A DNA stretch of 64,000 bases from CAYVVT01 sp964454335 (lineage in GTDB: Bacteria > Fidelibacterota > UBA8477 > JABMPR01). The position numbers and the translations under genes were made by a program. This document shows positions 26,958 through 35,900 of this stretch, piece by piece. The notes below the pieces were generated by a model. It was not told the DNA's origin and made no database searches. It was given only the letters and a program-made list of their open reading frames with translations. How positions within the stretch are numbered: the stretch's first letter is position 1; each line of letters starts with the position of its first letter. The stretch lies in assembly GCA_964454335.1 (NCBI GenBank), contig CAYVVT010000009.1, forward strand, positions 1-64,000, read 5' to 3'.

Positions 26958-28454
26958 ATGACTCTCGCTCAACTGACCACCGATCTGGGATATTTCATCC
27001 CGGAGCTGATCCTGACATGCATCATCCTGGTGGTCACGATCTATGATCTGTTCCAGAAGACCGAGAATTCCTTCAGGGTGGGATATGCAGCCATCGCTGG
27101 CCTGGTTGTCACCCTGTTCACCTTGAGTACTGTGGATGCATCCACCAGCCGGGGACTCTTCGCCAACATGCTGGCGCTGGATAATTTTGGGCAGTTCTTC
27201 AAATGGGTGGTAACCCTGGGTGCCCTCTTCGTGGTGTGGATCTCCCTGAATTCCAATGAATTGAAGAACCGCAAGATCGGTGAATACTACATTCTTATCC
27301 TGATCCTGGTCCTTGGCATGTTCTTTCTCGTCTCAGCCACCCACCTGCTTTCCATCTATGTGGCATTGGAGATGGTGAGTCTCATGAGCTACCTGCTGGC
27401 CGGATATCTGAAGGAGCACATGCGTTCCAACGAATCCTCGATCAAATACGTGATCTACGGAGCATTCTCCAGCGGGATCCTGCTCTATGGATTCTCATTG
27501 ATCTATGGGCTTACCGGCAGCGCCGATATCAATGAGATTCAGGTCATCCTGGCAGGTAGTAACATTTCTCCGATGCTGCTGCTGCTCGTACTGGTGCTGA
27601 CCCTGGTGGGATTTGGATACAAGATCGCAGCAGTACCTTTCCATTTCTGGACCCCGGATGTCTATGAAGGTGCTCCAGCACCCATCACCGCATTTCTGTC
27701 GGTGGCACCCAAGGCCGCAGGTTTTGCAGTCCTCATCCGTTTCATAAATGTAGCCTTCAGCGGGGATGGCAATCCGAATCTGGATTCCTGGGCTGTGCTC
27801 AATTCTCTGAACTGGCCCATCATCCTGGGCGGTCTGTCAGTTCTGTCCATGACCGTGGGAAACGTCCTGGCCATCCAACAGGCCAATATCAAGCGTATGC
27901 TGGCCTACTCCAGTATTGCCCATGCAGGTTATATGCTTATGGGACTGGTGGTAGCCGACCAGACCGGATTGGCAGCTGTCCTGTATTATACGGCAGTTTA
28001 CATGCTCATGAATCTGGGAGCATTCTTCGTGGCGATCCATATCAAGAACGCTTTTAATACTGAGAATATCGAGGAATATCAGGGTCTGGGCTACAAAGCG
28101 CCCTTCCTGGGCATAGCAATGGCCGTTTTCATGTTCTCACTTACCGGCATCCCGCCAACCGCCGGCTTCGTAGCAAAATTCTATCTGTTCAGAGCCCTTG
28201 TGGAATATGGGGATCAATACTTCTGGCTGGCCATCATAGGATTGCTCAATTCAGTGGTGGCCCTGTATTACTACATGCGTGTGGTGAAGGCCATGTTCCT
28301 TACCAAGATCGAAATGGCAGAGACATTTCATTCTGCACCCCTGAATATCAATATCCTGCTGGGAATCCTCATGATTCCTCTCATCCTGGGCTGGATGATA
28401 GGTGATCCCCTGGCCGCCATCTCAGAATCGGCCATGCAGTTCTTCGTGCACTAG
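26958..28454 (+). CDS. nuoN: NADH-quinone oxidoreductase subunit N, antiporter-like
   Basis: 498 residues. ALEMVSLMSYLLAGYLKE, GYKIAAVPFHFWTPDVYEGAP and AYSSIAHAGYMLMGLV are the channel motifs expected in NuoN. It is the last gene of the operon: no nuoE, nuoF or nuoG was found before, within or after the cluster. The stop is followed by a short AT-rich repeat tract rather than a canonical terminator. Confidence 0.97.
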   Translation: MTLAQLTTDLGYFIPELILTCIILVVTIYDLFQKTENSFRVGYAAIAGLVVTLFTLSTVDASTSRGLFANMLALDNFGQFFKWVVTLGALFVVWISLNSNELKNRKIGEYYILILILVLGMFFLVSATHLLSIYVALEMVSLMSYLLAGYLKEHMRSNESSIKYVIYGAFSSGILLYGFSLIYGLTGSADINEIQVILAGSNISPMLLLLVLVLTLVGFGYKIAAVPFHFWTPDVYEGAPAPITAFLSVAPKAAGFAVLIRFINVAFSGDGNPNLDSWAVLNSLNWPIILGGLSVLSMTVGNVLAIQQANIKRMLAYSSIAHAGYMLMGLVVADQTGLAAVLYYTAVYMLMNLGAFFVAIHIKNAFNTENIEEYQGLGYKAPFLGIAMAVFMFSLTGIPPTAGFVAKFYLFRALVEYGDQYFWLAIIGLLNSVVALYYYMRVVKAMFLTKIEMAETFHSAPLNINILLGILMIPLILGWMIGDPLAAISESAMQFFVH

Positions 28455-28455
28455 A

Positions 28456-28518
28456 TTTTGATTCGCGGATCGTAATTCGCGGCTCGCTAATCGTAATTCG
28501 CAATTTATAATTTCTAAT
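28456..28518 (+). repeat. Short tandem-like tract of ATTCGCGG/AATCGT words
   Basis: Degenerate units such as GATTCGCGGATCG, TAATTCGCGGCTCG, CTAATCG and TAATTCGC follow each other between nuoN and the DUF72 gene. A perfect TATAAT (28506-28511) lies at its end and could be the -10 element of the DUF72 promoter. Confidence 0.6.
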
Positions 28519-28519
28519 T

Positions 28520-28543
28520 AAGTTCCGGACATGTCCGGAACTT
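28520..28543. promoter_or_regulatory. Perfect 24-bp palindrome covering the DUF72 start codon
   Basis: The central 20 bp read GTTCCGGACATGTCCGGAAC, which equals its own reverse complement; one AA/TT step on each side extends the symmetry to 24 bp. The ATG of the gene is at the dyad centre, eight bases downstream of a perfect TATAAT. It may be an operator, a hairpin that hides the start codon, or the nuo operon terminator. Confidence 0.7.
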
Positions 28544-29406
28544 TACACATTGGTACCTGCAGCTGGAAATATGAATCCTGGCGCGGTCTTGTCTACTCGG
28601 ACCAGGCAGGGGATAATTACCTCGAGGAATACGCCCGACGTTTCAGCAGTGTGGAGGTGGATCAGTGGTTCTGGTCGCTGTTCGGCGCTGATAAGGTAGT
28701 GCTGCCGAAGCCATCCGTGGTGCAGTCCTACGCGGATGCGGTGCCTAAGGAGTTCCGCTTCAGTATCAAGGTACCCAACAGCCTTACTCTGACACACTTC
28801 TATAAGAAGCAGAAAACTGATTCTCTGGTTGAGAATCCCTATTTCCTGTCTCCTACACTGTTTGGCGATTTCTGGGCCAGTCTGGGACCCCTGCAGAGCA
28901 GGGTAGGGGTACTGGCTTTCCAGTTCGAATACCTGAACAAACAGAAGATGAATTCGCAGGAAGAATTCCTCCAAGCGCTCTCTGTCTTCTTTGATCGTAT
29001 CGATAAACAGATACCCATCTGTCTGGAACCACGCAACCCGAACTACCTGAGCGATGATTATTTTGGTTTTTTAAAGGAACAAGGATTGGGGCATGTCTAT
29101 GCCCAGGGCTATTATTTGCCTGATATCGTTGAATTGTATCGTAAATCACATGGATTTCTGAGTGGGACTGCAATGATCCGACTGCTGGGACCTGATCGTG
29201 ATGGCATCGAGAAACGAACGGGGAAGTCCTGGGATCGGATCGTGGCACCAAAGGACCGTGAACTGCCGTTGATAAGCCGCATGGTGAAGCACATGGTGGA
29301 CGATAAGGAGCTGGATCTTTACCTGAACGTGAACAACCACTATGAGGGTTCAGCACCCATCACTATCGAGAGGCTGGAGGAGCTGCTGGCAGCTGATGAA
29401 ACCTGA
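28531..29406 (+). CDS. DUF72 (YecE-like) family protein
   Basis: 291 residues. The DUF72 TIM-barrel opening LHIGTCSWKYESWRGLVY, then SSVEVDQWFW and FRFSIKVPNSLTLTH are characteristic; the C-terminal YLNVNNHYEGSAP is the conserved end motif. The biochemical role of this widespread family is unknown. ATG 28531 fits the family N-terminus but has no Shine-Dalgarno sequence and lies in the centre of a 24-bp palindrome. The stop overlaps the start of the peptidase gene. Confidence 0.87.
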   Translation: MSGTLHIGTCSWKYESWRGLVYSDQAGDNYLEEYARRFSSVEVDQWFWSLFGADKVVLPKPSVVQSYADAVPKEFRFSIKVPNSLTLTHFYKKQKTDSLVENPYFLSPTLFGDFWASLGPLQSRVGVLAFQFEYLNKQKMNSQEEFLQALSVFFDRIDKQIPICLEPRNPNYLSDDYFGFLKEQGLGHVYAQGYYLPDIVELYRKSHGFLSGTAMIRLLGPDRDGIEKRTGKSWDRIVAPKDRELPLISRMVKHMVDDKELDLYLNVNNHYEGSAPITIERLEELLAADET

Positions 29407-30382
29407 TCTGGAGACAATCAAGCAGGATGCCATCCTGAAAAGGTTGCATGAGGATGTCAGTGCACTGGCGCATCCCAGGGGGCGTATGGTGGGATCCAGT
29501 GGACACCGCAAGGCCCGCAGCTTCATTGAGAGCCGGATGAAGGAGTTGGAGCTTGAACCCTATCATCAGGACGGCTATCGACTGCCTTATCACGTCCTGT
29601 TGAGGGAGTTCCAGAACCTGGCCGGATTGCTGCCCGGAGATCCTGCGATGCGCCCCATCATGCTGGTTGCTCACTACGATACCTGCGGACGTCAACCCGG
29701 AGCGGACGACAACGCCGCCGCAATCGCAATACTTCTGGCAGTGGCAAAGAAACTGCGAACCACTGAACTTAGCCGACCGATCCTCTTCCTCTTTCCCGAT
29801 GCCGAGGAACCGCCAAACTTCCTGACACGTCGAATGGGTTCGACACAATTCTACCGTAAGCAATTGAAACACGAACTACATTGCAGCGTAGTCCTTGACC
29901 TGGTTGGACATGACATTCCGGTACCTGATCTGGCGAACGGATTGTTTGCATTCGGTATTGAGAGTGAAGGGCGTCTCCAGACGGTGCTTACAAAAACGAG
30001 GATTCCGGTCCAGCTGGACGTATTCGGTCTGCAAACTTCCTATGTAGGAGACCTGAGTGATTATCATGTCCTGCGCAATGCCGGAGAACCCTATCTGTTC
30101 CTCACCTGCGGCAGATGGGAGCATTACCATGAGAAAAGTGATACGCCGGACAAGCTGAACTATGGCAAGATGGGCAGGATCGTCGATTACCTTGTGGATC
30201 TGGTGGACGCCATCTCTGATCAGCATCTGGAAGAACGGACCCAGAGCGACACCACGGACTTTGAGATCAAGACAATGACCCGGATGCTGGGAGGGGAATT
30301 GGATCGTATGGGTTTAAAGCTGGAAACCCAGAGCGACATCGCCCAGGTCATTCAGCGATTTCACCGTGAGTTTCATCTATAG
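29396..30382 (+). CDS. M28-family zinc peptidase
   Basis: 328 residues from ATG 29396, which lies inside the end of the DUF72 gene. Zinc ligands are visible in family order: VAHYDTC (His), PGADDNAAA (bridging Asp), DAEEPPN (catalytic Glu plus ligand Glu), VLDLVGHD (Asp) and HYHEKSDTPDKL (His). No signal peptide is seen, so this copy is probably cytoplasmic. M28 enzymes are aminopeptidases or glutaminyl cyclases; the exact substrate is not evident. It converges with apbE, 24 bp away. Confidence 0.87.
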   Translation: MKPDLETIKQDAILKRLHEDVSALAHPRGRMVGSSGHRKARSFIESRMKELELEPYHQDGYRLPYHVLLREFQNLAGLLPGDPAMRPIMLVAHYDTCGRQPGADDNAAAIAILLAVAKKLRTTELSRPILFLFPDAEEPPNFLTRRMGSTQFYRKQLKHELHCSVVLDLVGHDIPVPDLANGLFAFGIESEGRLQTVLTKTRIPVQLDVFGLQTSYVGDLSDYHVLRNAGEPYLFLTCGRWEHYHEKSDTPDKLNYGKMGRIVDYLVDLVDAISDQHLEERTQSDTTDFEIKTMTRMLGGELDRMGLKLETQSDIAQVIQRFHREFHL

Positions 30383-30406
30383 GCTGTCGGAGCCTTACGG
30401 TTCAGG

Positions 30407-31468
30407 CTATTCGACAATGTAGGCAGCGAAACCAGTGGTCATGTGCTCAGAGAAACCCCCGTCATCAGATCGGGTGATGAGCAAACCCTCGACATTTTCC
30501 AATTCCTCCAGCCATACCAGGCCCTCAGTAAGTCCCATGACCATGGCCGCAGTGGCATATCCATCCGCATCCATGCAGGTCGTGGAAATGACGGTGGCGC
30601 TGGCCAGGCTGTGCTCGATGGGATAGCCTGTTCGAGGATCGATGGTATGGGTGATCCGTCGGCCTTCCACCTCACGGTAGTTGCGGTAGTCCCCTGATGT
30701 GGCAACACCATAGTCGGATACGGCCAGGATATGCTGTAGCGACTCACCTGGGGTTGAAGCCAACTGCGGTCTGTCCACACCTATTCGCCAGCCTTCAGAA
30801 TGGATGTTCTTCCCGTTGACCATAATCTCACCACCCACTTCGACAAATACGTTCTCAAAACCGGCGTCAACAAGATAGTTGCAGGCTATGTCAGAGCCGT
30901 ATCCCTTGGCGATGGCACTGAGATCTATGGTAACCCCCGGACTGGCTTTGTAGAGCATTCCCTCTTCCAGGATCAGCTTGTCGCAACCGGTAAGCTCCAA
31001 CCAGGCATCGATCTCCTCTACCGTTGGGAATCGATCCTCACCAGGTTCCATCCCAAAGCCATAAAAATTAATGAAGGGGGCCACGGTTGCGTCGAAGGCG
31101 CCACCACTGGCATCGCATAATTCGATGCCAGCGTGGACCACCGTAGCGAAATCCTCGGAGATCTCGAAGCCATCTGTGGTTTGGAGATTGTTGAACTGAC
31201 TGATCTCACTCTGCTGCTGATATGTGGACATGGATTGATTCACCGCTGATAGGATACTGTCTACCGCAGCAGGGAGCCGGACTCTATCAGCTGCAGAGAT
31301 CAATGTATCCACGATGGTCACATGGAAGGTGGTTCCCATGGTGGGTCCACTGAAACTGAATTCCTGTAATTCCGTCTGGCCACCGCCGCAACTCATCAAA
31401 ATGATCAGGGGAAAGCTGATGAATCCAATTGCCAGGTTTCGTATGAAATGGTTATTGTTGGGCCGCAT
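30407..31468 (-). CDS. apbE: FAD:protein FMN transferase, lipoprotein
   Basis: 353 residues with lipobox IILMSC (Cys27), so the enzyme sits on the outer face of the membrane. ApbE motifs: GPTMGTTFHVTIVD, SMSTYQQQSEISQFN, IDLSAIAKGYGSD, VEVGGEI, HTIDPRTGYPIEH, and CMDADGYATAAMVMG. It attaches FMN by a phosphoester to Thr residues of exported flavin domains. Its position directly downstream of nqrF makes NqrC and NqrB the obvious substrates. A terminator lies between nqrF and apbE, so it may be read partly from its own promoter or by read-through. Confidence 0.95.
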   Translation of the reverse strand: MRPNNNHFIRNLAIGFISFPLIILMSCGGGQTELQEFSFSGPTMGTTFHVTIVDTLISAADRVRLPAAVDSILSAVNQSMSTYQQQSEISQFNNLQTTDGFEISEDFATVVHAGIELCDASGGAFDATVAPFINFYGFGMEPGEDRFPTVEEIDAWLELTGCDKLILEEGMLYKASPGVTIDLSAIAKGYGSDIACNYLVDAGFENVFVEVGGEIMVNGKNIHSEGWRIGVDRPQLASTPGESLQHILAVSDYGVATSGDYRNYREVEGRRITHTIDPRTGYPIEHSLASATVISTTCMDADGYATAAMVMGLTEGLVWLEELENVEGLLITRSDDGGFSEHMTTGFAAYIVE

Positions 31469-31514
31469 GATGTGCCTCCAGCTAAGGAAAATTGAGTCTT
31501 GCTAAAGATAAGTA

Positions 31515-31542
31515 AAAAAGGCCCGGAGAACCGGACCTTTTT
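31515..31542 (-). terminator. Terminator after nqrF (minus strand)
   Basis: AAAAAGG-C-CCGG / CCGG-A-CCTTTTT with loop AGAA and one C/A mismatch. On the minus strand it reads as a stem followed by a T run, directly after nqrF and ahead of apbE. Confidence 0.75.
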
Positions 31543-31572
31543 GAATGTGCCTCGAGATTTCGCCAGTGTGTG

Positions 31573-32799
31573 CTAGAATTTATCGTAGGCGATCATTTCT
31601 GATTCGACACCAAGATTGTAAAGCATGTTCTCCACTGCATCGATCATGGGCGGCGGACCGCACATGTAGTACTCGATATCCTCAGGAGCCTCGTGCTTGC
31701 TCAGATAGTTGTCGTGTACGACCTGGTGTATAAAACCAACGGGTCCATCCCAGTTGTCCTCCTCCATGGGCTCGGAGAGCGCCACGTTATAGGAGAAGTT
31801 CGGGAAGTCCCTCACCAGAGACTTGAAATCCTCGTCGTAGAACATCTCGCGTTTGGAGCGGGCGCCGTACCAGAAGGTGATCTTGCGGTTTGAGTGGTTG
31901 GTCCGCAGCAGGTCAAAGATATGGCTGCGCATGGGCGCCATACCTGCTCCGCCACCGATATACATCATCTCACGATCGGTCTCCTTGCGGAAAAACTCAC
32001 CATAAGGACCGCTCACAATCACTTTATCACCGGGCTTCAGATTGAAGATGAACGATGAAGCCAGACCGGGAGGTACGTCCATTCCGGGTGGCGGACTGGC
32101 AATACGCACGTTGAGCATAACGATATTACCCTCAGCCGGATGGTTGGCCATGGAATAGGCGCGGAAGATGGACTCTTCCATCTTGGAGTGATAGCGCCAC
32201 ATATTGTACTTGTCCCAGTCCTCGCGGTATTCACTTTCCACATCGAACTCACTGTAGTCAAGTTCGTAGGGTGGGATGTCGATCTGGATGTAGCCGCCGG
32301 CCTTGAAATCCAGGTTCTCGCCTTCCGGCAATCGCAGGATCAACTCCTTGATGAAGGTGGCGACGTTGTGGTTCGAGACCACCTCGCATTCCCACTTCTG
32401 AATGCTGAAGATCTCGTCGGGGATATGGATGTCCAGGTCGTTCTTGACCTTCAACTGGCAGGCCAGTCTGACATCGTCCTTCAGCTCGGCCCGGGTCAGA
32501 TGCGGTTTCTCGGTGGGCAGGACATCTCCTCCGCCCTCTATGACCTGGCACTTGCACATGGCACAGGTACCGCCACCACCACAGGCCGAGGGCAGGAAGA
32601 TCTTTTCCGCGGCCAGGGTGTTCAGCAGGGTTGCGCCTGCCGGTACTTCCTTTGACTTCTCCTCGTCATCGTTGATGAGGATCTTCACATTACCGGTGTT
32701 TACCAGTTTTGAGGTAGCATAGTTCAGGATGACTACCAGAATGAGGATGGTCCCGGTGAAGACCAGTGCGCTTAAGAGAATGAGTCCAAGAACGCTCAC
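31573..32799 (-). CDS. nqrF: Na+-translocating NADH:quinone reductase subunit F
   Basis: 408 residues. One N-terminal membrane helix, then a [2Fe-2S] domain with Cys73, Cys79, Cys82 and Cys114 (ACGGGGTCAMCKC), then FAD domain (FRAYSMANHP) and NADH domain (YIGGGAGMAPMRSH; YYMCGPPPM near the end). It is the NADH-oxidising entry subunit. Start GTG 32799 is supported by GGAGG six bases upstream. Confidence 0.97.
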   Translation of the reverse strand: MSVLGLILLSALVFTGTILILVVILNYATSKLVNTGNVKILINDDEEKSKEVPAGATLLNTLAAEKIFLPSACGGGGTCAMCKCQVIEGGGDVLPTEKPHLTRAELKDDVRLACQLKVKNDLDIHIPDEIFSIQKWECEVVSNHNVATFIKELILRLPEGENLDFKAGGYIQIDIPPYELDYSEFDVESEYREDWDKYNMWRYHSKMEESIFRAYSMANHPAEGNIVMLNVRIASPPPGMDVPPGLASSFIFNLKPGDKVIVSGPYGEFFRKETDREMMYIGGGAGMAPMRSHIFDLLRTNHSNRKITFWYGARSKREMFYDEDFKSLVRDFPNFSYNVALSEPMEEDNWDGPVGFIHQVVHDNYLSKHEAPEDIEYYMCGPPPMIDAVENMLYNLGVESEMIAYDKF

Positions 32800-32808
32800 G
32801 GTTCCTCC

Positions 32809-33420
32809 TTATAAACTGATACCGGAAAAGCTCATGAAGGCCATAGCCATCAGACCTGTAATGAGCATGGTTATACCCAGACCTTTCAAACCGTCTGGGA
32901 TCTGCGAGTAACGCAGTTTCTCGCGGATGGCTGCCATGGCGGCAATGGCCAGGGCGAAGCCAACTCCTGAGCCGAATCCGAACACGGTGGATTCAGCAAA
33001 GGTATACTCCCGCTCCACCATGAACAGCGAGGCACCCAGGATGGCGCAGTTCACTGCGATGAGGGGCAGGAAAATTCCCAGGGAGCTGTACAGGGCCGGA
33101 CTGAACTTGTCCACCACCATCTCCACGAGTTGGACCATGGCAGCGATCACCGCGATGAATGCGATGAAATTCAGAAAGGACAGATCCACGTCCGGTAGGC
33201 CGGCCCAGGCCAGGGCACCCGGTGCCAGCAGGTATTGATTCAGGACCCAGTTGGTGGGCACGGTTATGGTCTCCACGAATATGACTGCCAATCCCAGACC
33301 GATGGCCGTTTCCACTCGCTTGGAGACGGCCAGAAATGAACACATGCCCAGGAAGAAGGCCAGCAGGATATTCTCGACGAAAACAGCTTTAACGAACAGG
33401 CTGATAAGATTTTCCATCAT
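32809..33420 (-). CDS. nqrE: Na+-translocating NADH:quinone reductase subunit E
   Basis: 203 residues, six transmembrane helices. VKAVFVENILLAFFLGMC and VNCAILGASLFM carry the paired cysteines that hold the intramembrane Fe centre shared with NqrD. Two adjacent ATGs (33420 and 33417); AGGAGG, which overlaps the nqrD stop, is better spaced for the second. Confidence 0.96.
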   Translation of the reverse strand: MMENLISLFVKAVFVENILLAFFLGMCSFLAVSKRVETAIGLGLAVIFVETITVPTNWVLNQYLLAPGALAWAGLPDVDLSFLNFIAFIAVIAAMVQLVEMVVDKFSPALYSSLGIFLPLIAVNCAILGASLFMVEREYTFAESTVFGFGSGVGFALAIAAMAAIREKLRYSQIPDGLKGLGITMLITGLMAMAFMSFSGISL

Positions 33421-33426
33421 ATCCTC

Positions 33427-34053
33427 CTATTCCGCAACAATGCCGGTGATGGCACGTTGTATCCAGATGATCAATCCCAGGAGAATGAAGGCCCCTGGCG
33501 CCAGCACCATCAGGCCCATATTCTGGTAGCCTGCCGCATAGAGTGCGTCAGGGACGATCTGAAAGCCGAAGAGCGATCCACTACCCAGGAGTTCCCGGCC
33601 GAAGGCCACTGCGATGAGGATCAGGCTGTAGCCCAGACCGTTCCCGATGCCGTCCAGAAGACTTGGCCAGGGCTTGTTCTGCAGTGCAAAAGCCTCCGCC
33701 CGTCCCAGGACGATGCAGTTGGTTATGATCAATCCAACAAAAACGCTCAACTGCTTGCTGACGTCGTAGAGGTAGGCTTTGAGTACCTGATCCACCAGGA
33801 TCACCAGCGAAGCAATGATCGAGAGTTCAACGATGATCCGGATGTTTGAAGGGACCTTGTTGCGAATCGCTGCCACAATGAGATTAGAGAAAGACAATAC
33901 GAAGATGACGGCCACTGACATCACCATGGCGGTCTTCAACTGCACCGTAACCGCCAGGGCTGAGCAGATGCCCAGGACCTGCGTGGCAATGGGATTGTCA
34001 TCCATCAGGGGATCCTTGACGAATCCCTGGTGTTTTTTATCGAATAAACTCAC
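33427..34053 (-). CDS. nqrD: Na+-translocating NADH:quinone reductase subunit D
   Basis: 208 residues, six transmembrane helices. NPIATQVLGICSALAVT and LIITNCIVLGRAEAFA contain the conserved Cys pair that with NqrE binds iron inside the membrane. GTG start 34053 overlaps the nqrC stop (GTGA). Confidence 0.96.
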   Translation of the reverse strand: MSLFDKKHQGFVKDPLMDDNPIATQVLGICSALAVTVQLKTAMVMSVAVIFVLSFSNLIVAAIRNKVPSNIRIIVELSIIASLVILVDQVLKAYLYDVSKQLSVFVGLIITNCIVLGRAEAFALQNKPWPSLLDGIGNGLGYSLILIAVAFGRELLGSGSLFGFQIVPDALYAAGYQNMGLMVLAPGAFILLGLIIWIQRAITGIVAE

Positions 34054-34769
34054 GAATCAACTCCTCGAACCGTCTTGAAGTAGGGTTCATATTTCTCGAG
34101 AGTTTCCTGCAGGAAAATATTGATGCCGTTGCCGGTGAGAGTGGAACCACTGATACCGTCCACATAATGTTCAGGGTGCTTCTCATCCGCCCGGACCTTG
34201 CCTTTGGCCACCTTGATGGACACCAGTTCACCTGTACCGGAGAGGATACGTTTCCCGGCGAAGGCGTCAGTGAACCAGTCCCGTTCGATCTCACCCCCCA
34301 GGCCAGGTGTCTCACCATGGGAATAAAAGGTGATACCCTTCACGGTATTCAGGTCCTGTTCCAGGGAGATGTAACCTTTGATGGTGGACCACAGACCTTT
34401 CCCCGAGGTGGGGATACAGTATGCTACGATCTCTTCACCTTCCTTACGGCAGTAGACAGGCAGCAGATCCAGATCTGTCTTGGGATCAAGGCTGGTCACC
34501 TCACGATCAGGTACAACAGAACCATCTGTCGAGACCACGAACGAACTGATGTTCTCGTTGAAAAGGTCCAGCAGCTTCTGAGCTTCCATCTCCTCTTCGC
34601 CCACCAGATCGAGTACGCTTAGTATGTTGTATTTGATATCCAACTGGATGTTCGTGTCCTGAAGAGGTTTCAACAGTGTGGCCGCCGAGGCCAGAAGAAT
34701 GCTGCAGATAAGTGTGACCAGTGCTGCGAATCCCAGCGTGTATGCATTGCTTGTTTTTCCACTAGCCAT
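34050..34769 (-). CDS. nqrC: Na+-translocating NADH:quinone reductase subunit C
   Basis: 239 residues: one N-terminal membrane helix and a periplasmic FMN domain. ETPGLGGEI is conserved, and the flavinylation motif SGSTLT (in DGISGSTLTGNGIN) supplies the Thr that ApbE modifies. It overlaps nqrB by a few bases and nqrD by four. Confidence 0.95.
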   Translation of the reverse strand: MASGKTSNAYTLGFAALVTLICSILLASAATLLKPLQDTNIQLDIKYNILSVLDLVGEEEMEAQKLLDLFNENISSFVVSTDGSVVPDREVTSLDPKTDLDLLPVYCRKEGEEIVAYCIPTSGKGLWSTIKGYISLEQDLNTVKGITFYSHGETPGLGGEIERDWFTDAFAGKRILSGTGELVSIKVAKGKVRADEKHPEHYVDGISGSTLTGNGINIFLQETLEKYEPYFKTVRGVDS

Positions 34770-35898
34770 GACGCAGCCTCCTCTTGATGTTGGCCTGGAT
34801 CACGAAGTGATCGATGAGGGGCGAGAAGACGTTGCCAAACAGGATGGCCAGCATCATCCCCTCGGGATAGGCCGGGTTGAAGGTACGGATCAGGATCGCC
34901 ATGACGCCGATGAGGACACCATAGACCCACTTACCGGTATTCGTTCCGGCTGCGGAGACCGGATCCGTGGTCATGAACACCAGTCCGAACATGAAACCGC
35001 CCATGACCAGATGGTAATGCGCTGGCAGGCTCATCATGCCAGTGGCATTCTCGCCAGCGAAGAAGCTGATGATCAACGCCATCCCGTAGCCTCCCAGCAG
35101 CGTGGCAGCCATGATCCTCCAGCTGGCGATGCCCGTGATCAACAGGATCACTGCTCCGATGAGGATGGCCAAGGTGGATGTTTCTCCCATGCTGCCGGGG
35201 ATCAGTCCCAGGAACATGTCGTTCCAACCGAACCCGGCACTTTCAAGGGCAGAGACGGCGTTGTCTTCTGCAGCCGCAACCGCTGAGAGCGGTGTGGCAC
35301 CGGTAAAGCCGTCGATAGCCACCCAGACTCTGTCACCGGAGATATCCCCGGGGTAGGTAAAGAACAGGAAAGCCCGGGCGGTTAGCGCCGGATTAAGCAG
35401 ATTCATACCAGTACCACCAAAGACCTCCTTGCCGATGATTACGGCAAAGGTGACAGCTACAGCGACCTGCCACAGAGGAATGGTAGCAGGCAGGGTCAGT
35501 GGTAATAGTATTCCTGTGACCAGGAATCCTTCGTTGATAGCATGGCCGCGGATATGTGCAAAGATCATCTCCCAACCCAGACCAACAGCATAGGTCACGA
35601 TGATCACGGGCAGGAGTTTCAGAAAACCGAATAGAAATGCCGGCCAGAACCCATCCACCTGCGCCTGCAGACCGGTGTTGTAGCAAGCCACCAGAATGAC
35701 CGGGATCAGGGCAAAGATCACGATGCCCATAAAGCGTTTCATGTCGATGGCGTCACGGATATGCGGTCCCTGTCGGGTGGCATGTCCCGGTGTGAAGAAC
35801 ATGGTGTGGATGGCCTCTACCATGGGATACACCACCTTGACAGGACTTTTCTTGATGGACTCGCCCACGTTTGTAAGGAAGCGATCGAGGAATTTCAT
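34762..35898 (-). CDS. nqrB: Na+-translocating NADH:quinone reductase subunit B
   Basis: 378 residues from ATG 35898 (TTG 35904 also in frame). About ten transmembrane helices; the flavinylation motif TGATPLS near residue 198 carries the covalent FMN Thr. HTMFFTPGHATRQGPHIRDAIDMKR is the conserved N-terminal region, shown here in part as TPGHATRQGPHIRD. AAAGGAGGG lies just upstream of the ATG. It contains the riboflavin/quinone-reducing membrane core. Confidence 0.95.
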   Translation of the reverse strand: MKFLDRFLTNVGESIKKSPVKVVYPMVEAIHTMFFTPGHATRQGPHIRDAIDMKRFMGIVIFALIPVILVACYNTGLQAQVDGFWPAFLFGFLKLLPVIIVTYAVGLGWEMIFAHIRGHAINEGFLVTGILLPLTLPATIPLWQVAVAVTFAVIIGKEVFGGTGMNLLNPALTARAFLFFTYPGDISGDRVWVAIDGFTGATPLSAVAAAEDNAVSALESAGFGWNDMFLGLIPGSMGETSTLAILIGAVILLITGIASWRIMAATLLGGYGMALIISFFAGENATGMMSLPAHYHLVMGGFMFGLVFMTTDPVSAAGTNTGKWVYGVLIGVMAILIRTFNPAYPEGMMLAILFGNVFSPLIDHFVIQANIKRRLRHG

Positions 35899-35900
35899 GC

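Noticed and set aside
25959..26972. 337-codon open frame on the minus strand across nuoM
   Set aside because: Antisense to nuoM, with His/Gln-rich, non-protein-like composition.
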